Below, piece after piece: positions 21,657-32,149 of a stretch of 64,000 bases of DNA. Numbering within the stretch: the stretch's first letter is position 1; each line of letters begins with the position of its first letter. A program made the translations under genes and the position numbers. Source of the DNA: Linepithema humile (Eukaryota; Arthropoda; Insecta; Hymenoptera; Formicidae); NCBI RefSeq assembly GCF_040581485.1, contig NC_090130.1, positions 17,239,656 through 17,303,655 on the forward strand. The letters run 5' to 3'. The notes under the pieces were generated by a model. The model did not search any database, was not told the origin of the DNA, and saw only the letters and a program-made list of their open reading frames with translations.

Positions 21657-22779
21657 CCACACGGAACAAAAACCTCTAATGAATATCCACTAGTGATGTC
21701 CATCATGGAGATTCGAAACCTCTATTAGATATCTATGTAATCTCCTATAGATGTCTACTAGACATCTACAGGATTACATACCTCCATTTGACATCCATTA
21801 AATATATTCATAGATATCATATGGAGCAATCATAGATGTTCCATAGATATTTCATAGAGCTTTGATGGATTGTAGTTTCTGTTTTGAAATAGAAGCATGT
21901 GCCTTCCACGGGTGTTCTTTCGGGATGATACTTCGTAGATCCATAGACGAGGAAATATGTATTTCTTCTTAATTTCAGAATTTATTTGTGCCGAATGTGA
22001 GATGCTTCTGAGTACAAAGTGGGTAGCAACACTTAATTACGTATATAATTGCTCAACGAGATAAAATATCGAGAGCTCGTTGTCTAACGTGGCGACGAAC
22101 GAGACGTACAACGTACAAGTGCATAGGCGCGCACGCTCGCGCGATGGCAGCGATGCGAAGACGCCGAAGGGCGTCCAAAGAAAAACAGTAACAACCGATA
22201 CGCATAAAAAAACGCCTTAGCGCGCAGAGCGGTTGTTTTGAATAAATATCTAACAGTTTCAATTTGTTAATAAAATTATTTGAAAGTAAAGTCACAAATA
22301 TGATTGCGAGATAGTCTTGTTTATGTAGGTGTTAACAGAATGTCACGACTGTGAGACAGTCGAGAACTGTGAGACAGTCGAGAACATGGTGACATTCTGT
22401 TAATACCTACATAAACAAGACTATCTCGCAATCACATTTGTGACTTTATTTCCAAATAATTTTATTAATGACGAATTGAAACCACAATCTTTCTACTAAA
22501 CAGATTTGTAACGTTAGCTCTGAAAATGGCTGAATGATCAGTCGAAACGTTTGACATCGACGATGCCTTAACAATATTCGTTACTATGGATACTGATACT
22601 TCTATCAAACATCGATAACAGATGTCTAATAGACATTTATGATGGATTTATATCGTCATTTATCATGGAAATAATATGGATTTCTAATAGAAACCTATCT
22701 AATATCCACCGTAGAGATAGATGTAGTATGGAGTTATGAAGATTATATGGACGTCTATTGGATATTATGTTCCGTGTGG
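21657..22779. mobile_element. TIR element, CCACACGGAACA termini
   Basis: Starts CCACACGGAACA and ends TGTTCCGTGTGG. Comparison with the other arm of the surrounding inverted repeat indicates an ATA or similar short duplication. Both ends are rich in iterated ATGGA/ATCTA words (TCCATTAGATATC-like). The centre holds a second hairpin whose arms lie near 22,255-22,345 and 22,386-22,470. Between the arms is a direct repeat of CTGTGAGACAGTCGAGAA. No transposase. Confidence 0.7.
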
Positions 22780-22926
22780 ATATATTGAAACAGATTATTG
22801 CAAGTCACAAAATTAATGTTGTTTCTTTTATCAAGATTTTTTTACAAATAATAGACACAAGAAATTAAAAATATCTTTATATTTCATGCTTTAGAAATAA
22901 AAAATATGGCATATATCATATACATT
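22780..22926. repeat. Right arm of the diverged inverted repeat, outer part
   Basis: Inverse of 14,579-14,645 and 6,965-7,037. It shows the uninserted form of the hAT target (TTTCTTGTGTCTATTATTTG on the minus strand). Confidence 0.65.
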
Positions 22927-23578
22927 CCCAGATAGCACAAGGACATCCATTGTATGTCCAGTGGACATCCACTTCTGGACATTGGGACGTCCATACGAAG
23001 TCCAAATAATATCCATTGGACATTCGATGAATGTCCATGGGACATACATTTTTCACAACTTTGTACATCCACAAAATGTCCGAAACATGTTCGATTTTGG
23101 ACCTAATTTGCATTGATTTGGGACACCTTCTTAAATAATAAATTTTAACGAAAAATAAGAAAAGAATTATTTAATCTTTGTTTAAAATAGTTTATTCTTA
23201 TTTTATATATTTGATTTTATTTTAATATAACAAATTCTTATTCACACATATATTTTTTATACATTTCACAACTTTTATAAATTAAAAATATATATTATGA
23301 TATCTCCTATATGAGATCCTAATATCACATTCAGTAATACTTTGGTCTTTTATAATAAAACATATTCCTATATATACTATATATATAAGTAACATATTCT
23401 ATAATATTCTTTTTAAATAAAATAATAATCTTTTCAAGTAAACTTTTAAATAAATTTTTCTAATACAACAATCTTTTTAAATAAACTGTTTGTCAAATAA
23501 ACTTATTCTTTTTAAACGAACTTATACATATATTATGATATTTATATAGATACGCGCGCGCGCGAATAGTGTTCCTTA

Positions 23579-23713
23579 TTATTCACTGTCTTCTTGAGTG
23601 TTCGCGAGTTTCTTTTTATCCGCATCGGACCTTTCCTTCGCTCTTCTTAGCCATTTTTTAATACCTTCTTCTAGATCTTTTTTTAAATGATTCATTGTAC
23701 GCTTCTCCTGCAG
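23579..23713 (-). pseudogene. DUF4806 protein, last exon only
   Basis: A splice acceptor (TTTTACTTCAG) precedes 45 codons whose core is LEEGIKKWLRRAKERSD, ending in tandem TAA stops. This is the C-terminal helix of DUF4806 proteins, comparable to EIICGYNKWLVQATLRYERS in the copy at 60,467-60,612. The GGRD core exon that should precede it is not found in the next 500 bp, so this is an isolated terminal exon. DUF4806 has no known biochemical function. Confidence 0.6.
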
Positions 23714-23999
23714 CTGAAGTAAAATATATTAAATAAGAATAAAAATGTTTTTAAATTATTTTTTTTATGGTTTTCTATCGTTATAATTACATTTTGAATT
23801 GCTTTTACTTGTTAACGTTTCACAAATATTATATGCCTTATCAAGACTTTTAGACTTTCTGATACATATATCCTATAGAATCAGGGTCTAGCAGATCTAA
23901 TAAAGCACATAATTACAATTTTTACGAAACGTCAACAAATAAATAAGCAATTTAAAATTCAACAATCCAAAAACCGAAAAAATAAAAGCTAGCTAACCA

Positions 24000-24160
24000 A
24001 GTATTATTAATCAATATAATGGCAATGATTAATCAATATATGATTGGCAGCATGATAGCGCAACATTGATTAATGGCAATGATTAATCATTGCCATTATA
24101 TTGATTAATAATGATTAATATGATTAATCAATATTGCTATTATGCTGCCAACAATACAAT
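24000..24160. repeat. AT-rich inverted repeats, ATTAATCATTGCCATTA words
   Basis: TAATGGCAATGATTAATC and its complement alternate several times and can form hairpins. No coding signal. Confidence 0.6.
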
Positions 24161-24232
24161 TGACAACATTGTTGGTAACATAATAGCAATCTCACAGACA
24201 GCTGGCTCTTTGGAAATTAATTATTTATTAAA

Positions 24233-24547
24233 TTAATTATTTAAAAAATTGTGATTAATTGTGCTATTATTAATGTAGCTATCATCATTATTATTTTCAC
24301 TAAGAATCTCTTCATTATCAATGGCCTCTTCCTCATTATTTATTAATTCATATTTATCATTATGAATGGCGACACATGTTAGTGATAAATCTTTACTCAA
24401 ATTTTTATTTACATTAGTCGTGTTTACGAGTTCATCTCTTTCCTGCAGTAATGATGATATATCATTATGAATGGACTCTACGATATTGATAGATGCATCA
24501 GCTATTTCTTTTGCACGTGCATAATATTTTCTATTTATTTTAGGCAT
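24233..24547 (-). CDS. Unrecognised 104-residue acidic protein
   Basis: The ATG at 24,547 opens with a basic MPKINRKYYARAKE stretch. A short helical region follows (SIHNDISSLLQERDEL), then an acidic Asn/Glu-rich tail to a stop at 24,233. I do not recognise a family. The layout, a basic start followed by an acidic low-complexity stretch, resembles the N-termini of the two Tnp2-like transposases in this window. It also sits upstream of the DUF4806 exon, in the same order as transposase and DUF4806 in the large element. A transposase N-terminus cut off by deletion is therefore plausible but unproven. Confidence 0.35.
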   Translation of the reverse strand: MPKINRKYYARAKEIADASINIVESIHNDISSLLQERDELVNTTNVNKNLSKDLSLTCVAIHNDKYELINNEEEAIDNEEILSENNNDDSYINNSTINHNFLNN

Positions 24548-25221
24548 TTTTAAGAATTATATTACTCACCTGACTGGACTGCTCGTACAGAATCTAATGC
24601 TAGATAGAATTTTCGGTGATAGTTGTACTCCGAGAAGGGCGTTGGGTATTGTTTTCAATCTCGATTTATTCGCTCTGTACCTTTCACCGGAAAACTTATT
24701 TGCCACGCTATATTGAAATAATAGACGTCTTGATTTTCTGAATACTTATCAGGACTGGAATAGGACAATCTGCGTATCAAATCTATATAAAATGAATAAA
24801 ACATAACCTATTATGTGTAACTCATCGTATAAATTTCCTTTCTAATTCATAATCGAAGACATATATTTATACATAATTTCAATAAAGTCTGATACTTACC
24901 GCAAGAAAACAGAACGAAATTGAAGACCAAGGCGCGAGGCGCTTGCCGGTTTCTCGATAACACAACGCAGCACAGAATGGCGGACAGCGGCGGGAGAGAG
25001 TAGAGAGCAGAGATATCACTTTCGACTGGCCTCGTACGTGTGCGCTCGGCGCAGGCGAGAGGTGGTAGAGAGTAGAGACAGAGGTTGCGTTCCGTTTTGC
25101 GCATAGCACGCATCGTTCGCATCGCTAATGCTTAGCGCATTGGCTGCGTTTCGTTTCATTATGCGCATGATACATGCTTTGAAACGGAACGATATTGAAC
25201 GCATTAGAAGCGGAAAATCAA

Positions 25222-25544
25222 GGGCGGTATTCATAGTCCCTTCTTATATTCAAAATCGTCTTAAGCACGGACTTATATTCGCTCTCTTCGTCAAACATAG
25301 GGCGGTATTCATAGTCCGTTCTTATATTCAAAATTGTCTTAAGCACGGACTTATATTCGCTCTCTTCGTCACACATAGATTGTGTCTGACGAAGAGAGCG
25401 AATATAAGTTCGTGCTTAAGACGATCTTGAATATAAGAACGGACTATGAATACCGGCCAATAGATTGTGTCTGACGAAGAGAGCAAATATAAGTTCGTGC
25501 TTAAGACGATCTTGAATATAAGAACGGACTATGAATACCGGCCC
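25222..25544. mobile_element. Fourfold MITE block, GGGCGGTATTCATAG termini
   Basis: An 80-bp unit starting GGGCGGTATTCATAGTCC occurs twice in direct orientation (25,222 and 25,301), then twice inverted, ending GAATACCGGCCC. Each unit contains TTCGCTCTCTTCGTCA. The block is thus a two-plus-two palindrome. Confidence 0.75.
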
Positions 25545-25726
25545 AAAATGGATTCCATAATAAATTGCGCTATCAATGTGACAATGTTTTTAATTGATGA
25601 AATGAGTGACAGTAATAGTAGTGAATCATCAATGACTCTTCCATTATGACTCTTCTTATTTTGACACTTTTTCCAATATCGCTATCAATCGCCATATGCA
25701 ATTACGCAATCGCATGGAACGCATAT

Positions 25727-25880
25727 GGCCGGAGCACAGACTTTTGCATAAAGCATAATGCATAAGCATAAGGAAATTGATTGGTCCATTTCCTTATGCA
25801 TTTGCTTATGCTTATATATAGACCAATCAATTTCCTTATGCTTATGCGTTATGCTTTATGTAAAAGTCTGTGCTCCGGCC
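25727..25880. mobile_element. Palindromic MITE, GGCCGGAGCACAGAC termini
   Basis: GGCCGGAGCACAGACTTTT at the left and its complement at the right enclose CATAAAGCATAATGCATAAGCATAAGG-type words that also pair, so nearly the whole 154 bp folds into a hairpin. Confidence 0.75.
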
Positions 25881-26082
25881 TATAAGCTGCTGCAACTCAA
25901 ACTTGAGGTAGCTGATGCGTGTATTATGCGCTGCAGGTGGTGGGGATCTAGGGAATTCTAAGCGCTGTTCATGCGCGCATTGAGTGAAACGGAACGTTTT
26001 CTATGTAATTCGTGCGCATAATGTGCGAAACGGAACGCAACCAGAGTTAGAACAAAAGACGAAAAATCGCGCGAAACATTTC

Positions 26083-26181
26083 GGCTGCGTTCCGATATTC
26101 ACTGCAAGTACTGAAAATCTATAGTGTACGTGACATAAACTATAGATTTTCAGTACTTGCAGTGAATATCGGAACGCAGCC
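26083..26181. mobile_element. Palindromic MITE, GGCTGCGTTCCGATATT termini
   Basis: A 99-bp, almost perfect hairpin. A diverged copy of the same MITE is at about 60,207-60,304. Confidence 0.8.
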
Positions 26182-26340
26182 TTTATGTCCAAGACCGAAA
26201 ATCTTATGGACGTCCAAATAATGACTACTAATGGATATCCGAAATCGAATGTACGATGGATATCCATTTCATATCCCCGGACGTGTGGATGCAAAATGGA
26301 CATAAAATGGATGTCCATAGGATATCCTGTGCTATCTGGG

Positions 26341-27437
26341 TTTATTGTAAAAAGAGTATATCAAAGAAGAGTATATGTATATGAAAATATAAATATATGT
26401 AAATATACTTTATTTTTTAATTAATTTTTCAGAAAATAATAATTTTTTAAATAAACAAGTACCATATGGTATACTCTTTTACTAGACTGAAACACTTCAC
26501 TGCGTTTGCCGCGTCGCGCATGCGCGAAAAACCGGGCCAAATCTGGCTACACTGAGTACGATATTTCTAATTCATTGAGCTGTTTGCCGACTACACAAGC
26601 TATGTTTTCTTTTCAAATAAAATAAAGACAACGGGAGCGACTTGGTTTTTCTTAAACTTTCGAGTGGCGCAATAAACGTGAAAAATATTATATTCATGAT
26701 CGAACACACAATTGCTTCTTCTCATTTGTTGTGCCATTAGCATCCTTCCTATGTATGTTTTTTTCACGTGAAAAATTCCAATTTTTTTTCTTAAATACAA
26801 AGTCTCATTTCTCGAATATTTCTCGATCTCATCTATCACTCAAGGAAAAAATTCTTCGAGATATATTATATTGAACGTGAAAAATAAAGCGGGATAACTT
26901 TTAATTTTTGCGCTGATAGTGAAATGCATCGATACGACGATCTCTGTGCAATGACTTTTTAATTTAAAATATAATAATGCAAAAATACATATCTATTGTT
27001 GTTTTATGAAGCTTTATTTATATTATTTATTACAGACTCTTCGTACCACATAAAATTTGCTTACAATTAACATTATAATATTTGCGTCGACGTACAATAC
27101 GTTAATCGCTTTTTAAATATTATGCAACATTATAATTAACATCACATTATTCGATTCTTTAAGACAAAATACGTTACTTTCAATAATTGATTAATGGAAT
27201 AGAATATGAATAATATGAATTTATTAATATACATATAGCGACAAAACTCGAAATCACATGCATTTTATTATTTTATTTAATGTAAATTTGAAATATAGTC
27301 TAAAAGTAATTTAGAGAAATTATTTCTATTGACTTTATAATTGTGTACTCATCTGATTAATTTTTTATTACAATATTATTGTCATGAAAAGTAATATTAG
27401 AATAAAAATATTTTTATTAAACAATATATGTTAATTA
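26341..27437. other. AT-rich intergenic DNA
   Basis: No gene or repeat terminus recognised. A short GC-richer patch lies at 26,500-26,545. Fragments of 60-80 codons on the minus strand have no recognisable domain. Confidence 0.4.
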
Positions 27438-29157
27438 TTATATAAATATTATTGTTGTTTTAGTTTCGGTATAATATAATTTTTTATAAAAATCATAGAA
27501 TAAATAAATAAATATCAATATATTTATATTAAAAATAATAGTTATCTGTCCATTTCCTCTTGCTTCATAGGAGGACGATAAACCTTGCGTGTACACTAAT
27601 AATATTGCAAAGAATTGCATCTAATTTGAGAAACAAATTATAATAATTAAAATTTTTTGTAAAATTTTGCATTTATGAAATTATATTAAAACTTATATAA
27701 TTAACATTATAATTGACAGAAAAATTTTTAACATTATAAAATATTAATTTGTGAAATAAAATACATGATGGATATTTATAGAAACGTGGAACATATATAA
27801 ATTTATGAATCTTTTTATAAAAAGTTATGTTGATTTAAACATAAACATAAACATAAATAAGCAAGAAACATAAACATTTGTAAGATATTTTATGATCATT
27901 CAGACTAGTCAGTAGTAATCGGTGTATATTATTGAATATTAAAGCTGTGTTATGCGAGACAAGGCTGTGTGTGCTCTATCAAAGCTTCAACAAGTAATAA
28001 ACGTTTTATTAAAAATTTTAAACCAATTTTTTTTAATAATTAAAAAGATATTGATAACTTAAGTCAAATTCAAATTCATAAATTTTGTATTAATTTGATC
28101 GCGCAATCCGCAAAGATGATAGCAGAGTAATGTATAAAAAATACAAAGATTGTTCGATGGCTCGTTTTTTCTTAATCAAACGTTTAATCCACAATACGTT
28201 ATTTGCAATTGAATGTTCAATAATATTGTACTACTTATATTTTATAGACATTTATTAATTGCAATTTATTTTGTTTAAATTGTAATTTTGTTTTATCCGA
28301 AAGCTTTCAACTTATCACTTTGATATGAAATACATTATAATCTAGAATAATTGGCAATATAATTGTTAAAATAAAGATTTAATATAAGAAATAATAATTT
28401 AACTTACCAATTGTATCCTTGTTACATATGGTTTAATAGGGAGGACACTTTTTTGAAGATTTGAACTCCACGCAGCCAGAAAATAATAAATATACATAAT
28501 TACATGCACGGAACAATTAATCAAGGTAACAAATGTTGCTCTTTCGTCTAACATATATTTTAAAAAATACCAGGCGAAAGCTACGTTTGACACGTGATGG
28601 TATACGTGCACACCGGAAACCTGATTCTGTTTTTTCTTTAACACAAATATACAGGTTTTAAAATAATTAAAAAATTTCAATAGTAGAATCCAGCACATCA
28701 TATTGAAGAGCTAAAACGAATATTATTGCATATTTATAAAATGTTAAAATAACTAAAGAAATAAGTATTATTTCTTAAATTTTGATTATTTTAAACAATA
28801 CAAGCAGCAATTATACAATTTAAAATTAAAAATTATAGAACGAGACTTATTATCTATTTAGCAATAATAATAATATTATAAATACATACTCTAATCGCAC
28901 TAAGCAAAGTTGGATCTGGTATAAAACATAAAAAAGTATATTTCGAAAACCAACCACTAGATATGTGTTCCTTTACTACCCAAATGTTTGCCAATATTTG
29001 ATCTATATTGTAGACCAACATGAAGGTTTTCAGCTTATATGGTGGCTTATTTTTTATGTAGCGAGGGCCAAAACTAAGAACGAAATACAAGTAAGCAAGA
29101 GTTTAAATATAACTTTGAAAGGTGAACTTATAAACAGCCAATTGCAAGTTAGTGACT
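27438..29157 (-). pseudogene. ELOVL fatty-acid elongase, left copy (three exons, 5' end missing)
   Basis: Very-long-chain fatty-acid elongases are ER membrane enzymes that condense malonyl-CoA with acyl-CoA; in insects many serve hydrocarbon and pheromone synthesis. Three exons on the minus strand: 29,157-28,890 (FGPRYIKNKPPYKLKTFMLVYN, the GPR...Y-N region); 28,710-28,408 (FVLKKKQNQVSGVHVYHH, with the HVYHH histidine box); and 27,620-27,438 (C-terminal membrane helix and a YDFYKKLYY tail). Splice sites are canonical and the phases agree. The exon with the start codon is missing. The first exon present has a one-base deletion relative to the right copy, which shifts the frame. Confidence 0.8.
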
Positions 29158-29243
29158 CTGAAAAAAATATAATAATAATAATGCAATATTTAAAAACAAA
29201 TACAAAATTTGTAATATACATATTACATATTATATATACATAT

Positions 29244-29249
<6 letters not shown>

Positions 29250-29292
<43 letters not shown>
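29250..29292. repeat. TA dinucleotide microsatellite at the palindrome axis
   Basis: An uninterrupted TATATA tract of about 40 bp, flanked by CATGTAATATG words that are inverted on either side. It could extrude as a cruciform. Confidence 0.9.
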
Positions 29293-29299
<7 letters not shown>

Positions 29300-29830
29300 C
29301 ATGTAATATGTATATATAATATGTAATATGTATATTACAAATTTTGTATTTGTTTTTAAATATTGCATTATTATTATTATATTTTTCAGAGTCACTAACT
29401 CGCAATTGGCTGTTTATAAGTTCACCTTTCAAAGTTATATTTATAACTCTTGCTTACTTGTATTTCGTTCTTAGTTTTGGCCCTCGCTACATGAAAAATA
29501 AGCCACCATATAAGCTGAAAACCTTCATGTTGGTCTACAATATAGATCAAATATTGGCAAACATTTGGGTAGTAAAGGAACACATATCTAGTGGTTGGTT
29601 TTCGAAATATACTTTTTTATGTTTTATACCAGATCCAACTTTGCTTACAAGGGGAGCACCAGAGATTGTCCCCTCCGATTTCATTGAACTTAATATATGT
29701 TATACATCTATCCTCCCTCTAATTCATCTTAAAATAATAGGACCCACCTCTCAAGCATTCGCGAGAAAAACGCGTTTAAAGATTTACGTGTGTGTAATGT
29801 ACCGTGTAGTAAGAACAGATTGACAGCTAA

Positions 29831-29892
29831 GCAGCGTAGCCTAGTCGGTAAGGCGCCTGACTACAATACTGCATATTACTGGTTCGAATCTT
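29831..29892 (+). tRNA. tRNA-like sequence with box A and box B, left arm
   Basis: TAGCCTAGTCGGTAAGGCG matches the box A and D-arm pattern, and GGTTCGAATCT matches box B at normal spacing. The anticodon stem and acceptor stem do not pair properly, so this is a tRNA-derived pseudogene or a pol III promoter rather than a working tRNA. Confidence 0.45.
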
Positions 29893-30211
29893 ATTTTTTC
29901 CACTTTTTTTTTTTTTAATTTTTCTCGCAACGTACTATTGTGGTGTATGTTTTTAAATATTTAGCCTGTAAAATAACTGTTTTAATTATACAATTGATTA
30001 CATTTCAGAAATTATAATAAAATTCATCTATTTATTAATGTTTTTAAGGTTTTATGAATAAAATTTATGTAATATGAGAAAGTGTTAATAAAATATTTTA
30101 TAATATATAATGAAAGGAAAGGAAAGTAAAAGGAAAAAGTCAATAAAAAAGTCAATCTTCTATAACAATATTCATAAGATTTTAATCAGCAAATTTTTAA
30201 TAAACATATAT

Positions 30212-30640
30212 TTAATCATCTTCGGAATGAGATTCATTTTCGGATGAGTTACATGTTTTGGGATGATATTCATCATAGAAACATACAAAACATAATATTT
30301 TGTTACAATGAGCACATTGAATAAAGCCCACATTTTTACAACTACATAATTTTTTAATTATTGCAATAGAAAAACATATTTCGTTCATATTGAGAAATAT
30401 CGGTCTCTCTTCTATTAATTTTGATGCATACCACGCATATAAAAGCATCGGTTTAAAAACGGGAGCGCTCAATTGATGCAATAGCAAAGAATGTATTTTA
30501 ATAGCATCTTCACGAGTACCTATTTCTCGTTGTTGTTGTAATAAAGTAGAACAATTTTGCAACTTTTTAATAAAATTTTTTACTTGCCGAAAAAAATAAA
30601 CGTCGCATGACAAGTAAAAAATTTTATTAAAAAGTTGCAA
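30212..30640 (-). CDS. Unrecognised Cys/His-rich protein fragment, left arm
   Basis: 142 codons reading across the hairpin axis. The conserved part has TREDAIKIHSLLLHQLSAPV, then YAWYASKLIEERP. It ends in a metal-binding-like cluster C-x-C-x7-C-x2-C-x4-C-x2-C-x6-H-x3-C and an acidic tail. The same protein is mirrored at 30,635-30,985. I do not recognise a named family; an accessory protein of the host transposon is plausible. The true N-terminus is unclear because the first residues come from the hairpin loop. Confidence 0.5.
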   Translation of the reverse strand: MQLFNKIFYLSCDVYFFRQVKNFIKKLQNCSTLLQQQREIGTREDAIKIHSLLLHQLSAPVFKPMLLYAWYASKLIEERPIFLNMNEICFSIAIIKKLCSCKNVGFIQCAHCNKILCFVCFYDEYHPKTCNSSENESHSEDD

Positions 30641-30985
30641 AATTGTTCTACTTTATTACAACAACAACGAGAAATAGGTACTCGTGAAGATGCTATTAAA
30701 ATACATTCTTTGCTATTGCATCAGTTGAGCGCTCCCGTTTTTAAACCGATGCTTTTATATGCGTGGTATGCATCAAAATTAATAGAAGAGAGACCGATAT
30801 TTCTCAATATGAACGAAATATGTTTTTCTATTGCAATAATTAAAAAATTATGTAGTTGTAAAAATGTGGGCTTTATTCAATGTGCTCATTGTAACAAAAT
30901 ATTATGTTTTGTATGTTTCTATGATGAATATCATCCCAAAACATGTAACTCATCCGAAAATAAATCTCATTCCGAAGATGATTAA
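30635..30985 (+). CDS. Unrecognised Cys/His-rich protein fragment, right arm
   Basis: Mirror copy of the preceding fragment, with an essentially identical protein (one E to K change near the end seen by eye). Both copies keep open frames, so either selection or recent duplication has preserved them. Confidence 0.5.
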   Translation: MQNCSTLLQQQREIGTREDAIKIHSLLLHQLSAPVFKPMLLYAWYASKLIEERPIFLNMNEICFSIAIIKKLCSCKNVGFIQCAHCNKILCFVCFYDEYHPKTCNSSENKSHSEDD

Positions 30986-31303
30986 ATATATGTTTATTAA
31001 AAATTTGCTGATTAAAATCTTATGAATATTGTTATAGAAGATTGACTTTTTTATTGACTTTTTCCTTTTACTTTCCTTTCCTTTCATTATATATTATAAA
31101 ATATTTTATTAACACTTTCTCATATTACATAAATTTTATTCATAAAACCTTAAAAACATTAATAAATAGATGAATTTTATTATAATTTCTGAAATGTAAT
31201 CAATTGTATAATTAAAACAGTTATTTTACAGGCTAAATATTTAAAAACATACACCACAATAGTACGTTGCGAGAAAAATTAAAAAAAAAAAAGTGGAAAA
31301 AAT

Positions 31304-31365
31304 AAGATTCGAACCAGTAATACGCAGTATTGTAGTCAGGCGCCTTACCGACTAGGCTACGATGC
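31304..31365 (-). tRNA. tRNA-like sequence with box A and box B, right arm
   Basis: Inverted copy of 29,831-29,892 with a few substitutions (for example GCATCG for GCAGCG). Boxes A and B are retained. Confidence 0.45.
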
Positions 31366-31501
31366 TTAGCTGTCAATCTGTTCTTACTACACGGTACATT
31401 ACACACACGTAAATCTTTAAACGCGTTTTTCTCGCGAATGCTTGAGAGGTGGGTCCTATTATTTTAAGATGAATTAGAGAGAGGATAGATGTATAACATA
31501 T

Positions 31502-32043
31502 TGTTGCGCCTACTTTGGTGGCGGTAGGCGCTGCGTATAGATTCGGGATTCGCCGTGCTGGTCAAGGGGGCTTTGGCTCGGAGAGTTTAGAATAATTAAG
31601 CACTTCTGAATATATATAGAATAGCTTTTATTTGGTATCTTCTTATTACACTTGTCACCTCACTTATTCGGCGACCGTACTACCGTGGTTACGCGTGTAC
31701 GCGACGTGTCGTGCTTCGTCCGGAACTTTGCTGATAAAAACCCGCGGCGCCTTGTGTGCCGCCTTAATTTATACGGATCAGTATTTGGAACACAATGAGA
31801 CTTGAACTATATCGATCCATTGTGTTACCAAAATGCTGATCTGTTTAACCTACTTTAGACGCAAGTGACACTCGGGCTTCTAAGAACGAGTGCTCGCGTC
31901 AGCGCCTAATTGTTTAATAATTAAATAACTTTTGTCACAGGATTCTCGAGAAGTGGCCTCGATTAATGGCCTTCTAAATGTTTATTATTGTTATTGCCTA
32001 ATTAACCTATAATTATTACGTTGTGGTCTTTCGACACACAACA
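31502..32043 (-). repeat. 3' LTR of gypsy-type copy 1 (left)
   Basis: 542 bp, reads TGTTGCGCCTAC...CACACAACA on the plus strand. The next bases, 32,044-32,054, are the complement of a CGGGGGAGGGA polypurine tract. Confidence 0.93.
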
Positions 32044-32149
32044 TCCCTCCCCCGTTAAAAGAAGAAAACGGAGGTACGAAGTTTTCGTTTGTTTAGTGCA
32101 GTTGTCTCAGTAGTAGCCTGAGTAGTGCATGTTATAATGATTTACAATT

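Larger units (their letters stand above)
25083..26042. mobile_element. MITE with GGTTGCGTTCCGTTT termini, containing two others
   Basis: Starts GGTTGCGTTCCGTTT and ends AAACGGAACGCAACC; a 3-bp AGA flanks both ends. Related GCGTTTCGTTTCATTATGCGC words occur just inside each end. It holds two further MITEs (25,222-25,544 and 25,727-25,880) and has no coding capacity. Confidence 0.65.
22927..26340 (-). mobile_element. TIR element, CCCAGATAGCACA termini, with DUF4806 remnant
   Basis: Termini CCCAGATAGCACA (22,927) and TGTGCTATCTGGG (to 26,340) are followed inward by iterated GGACATCCA/ATGTCCA words on both sides. TT flanks both ends. Inside, on the minus strand, are a 104-codon frame of unknown function (24,233-24,547) and the last exon of a DUF4806 protein (23,579-23,713). 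The ends differ by one base in 13 from the CCCTGATAGCACA ends at 36,247 and 61,371, which enclose a transposase and a full DUF4806 gene. I read this as a deletion derivative or sister of that family. Its right third is a stack of nested MITEs. Confidence 0.75.

Noticed and set aside
22500..22560. GAAAATGGCTGAATGATCAGTCGAAACG motif region resembling tails of some retroelements
   Set aside because: Only a short word match from memory, with no reverse transcriptase nearby. Too weak to call an element.
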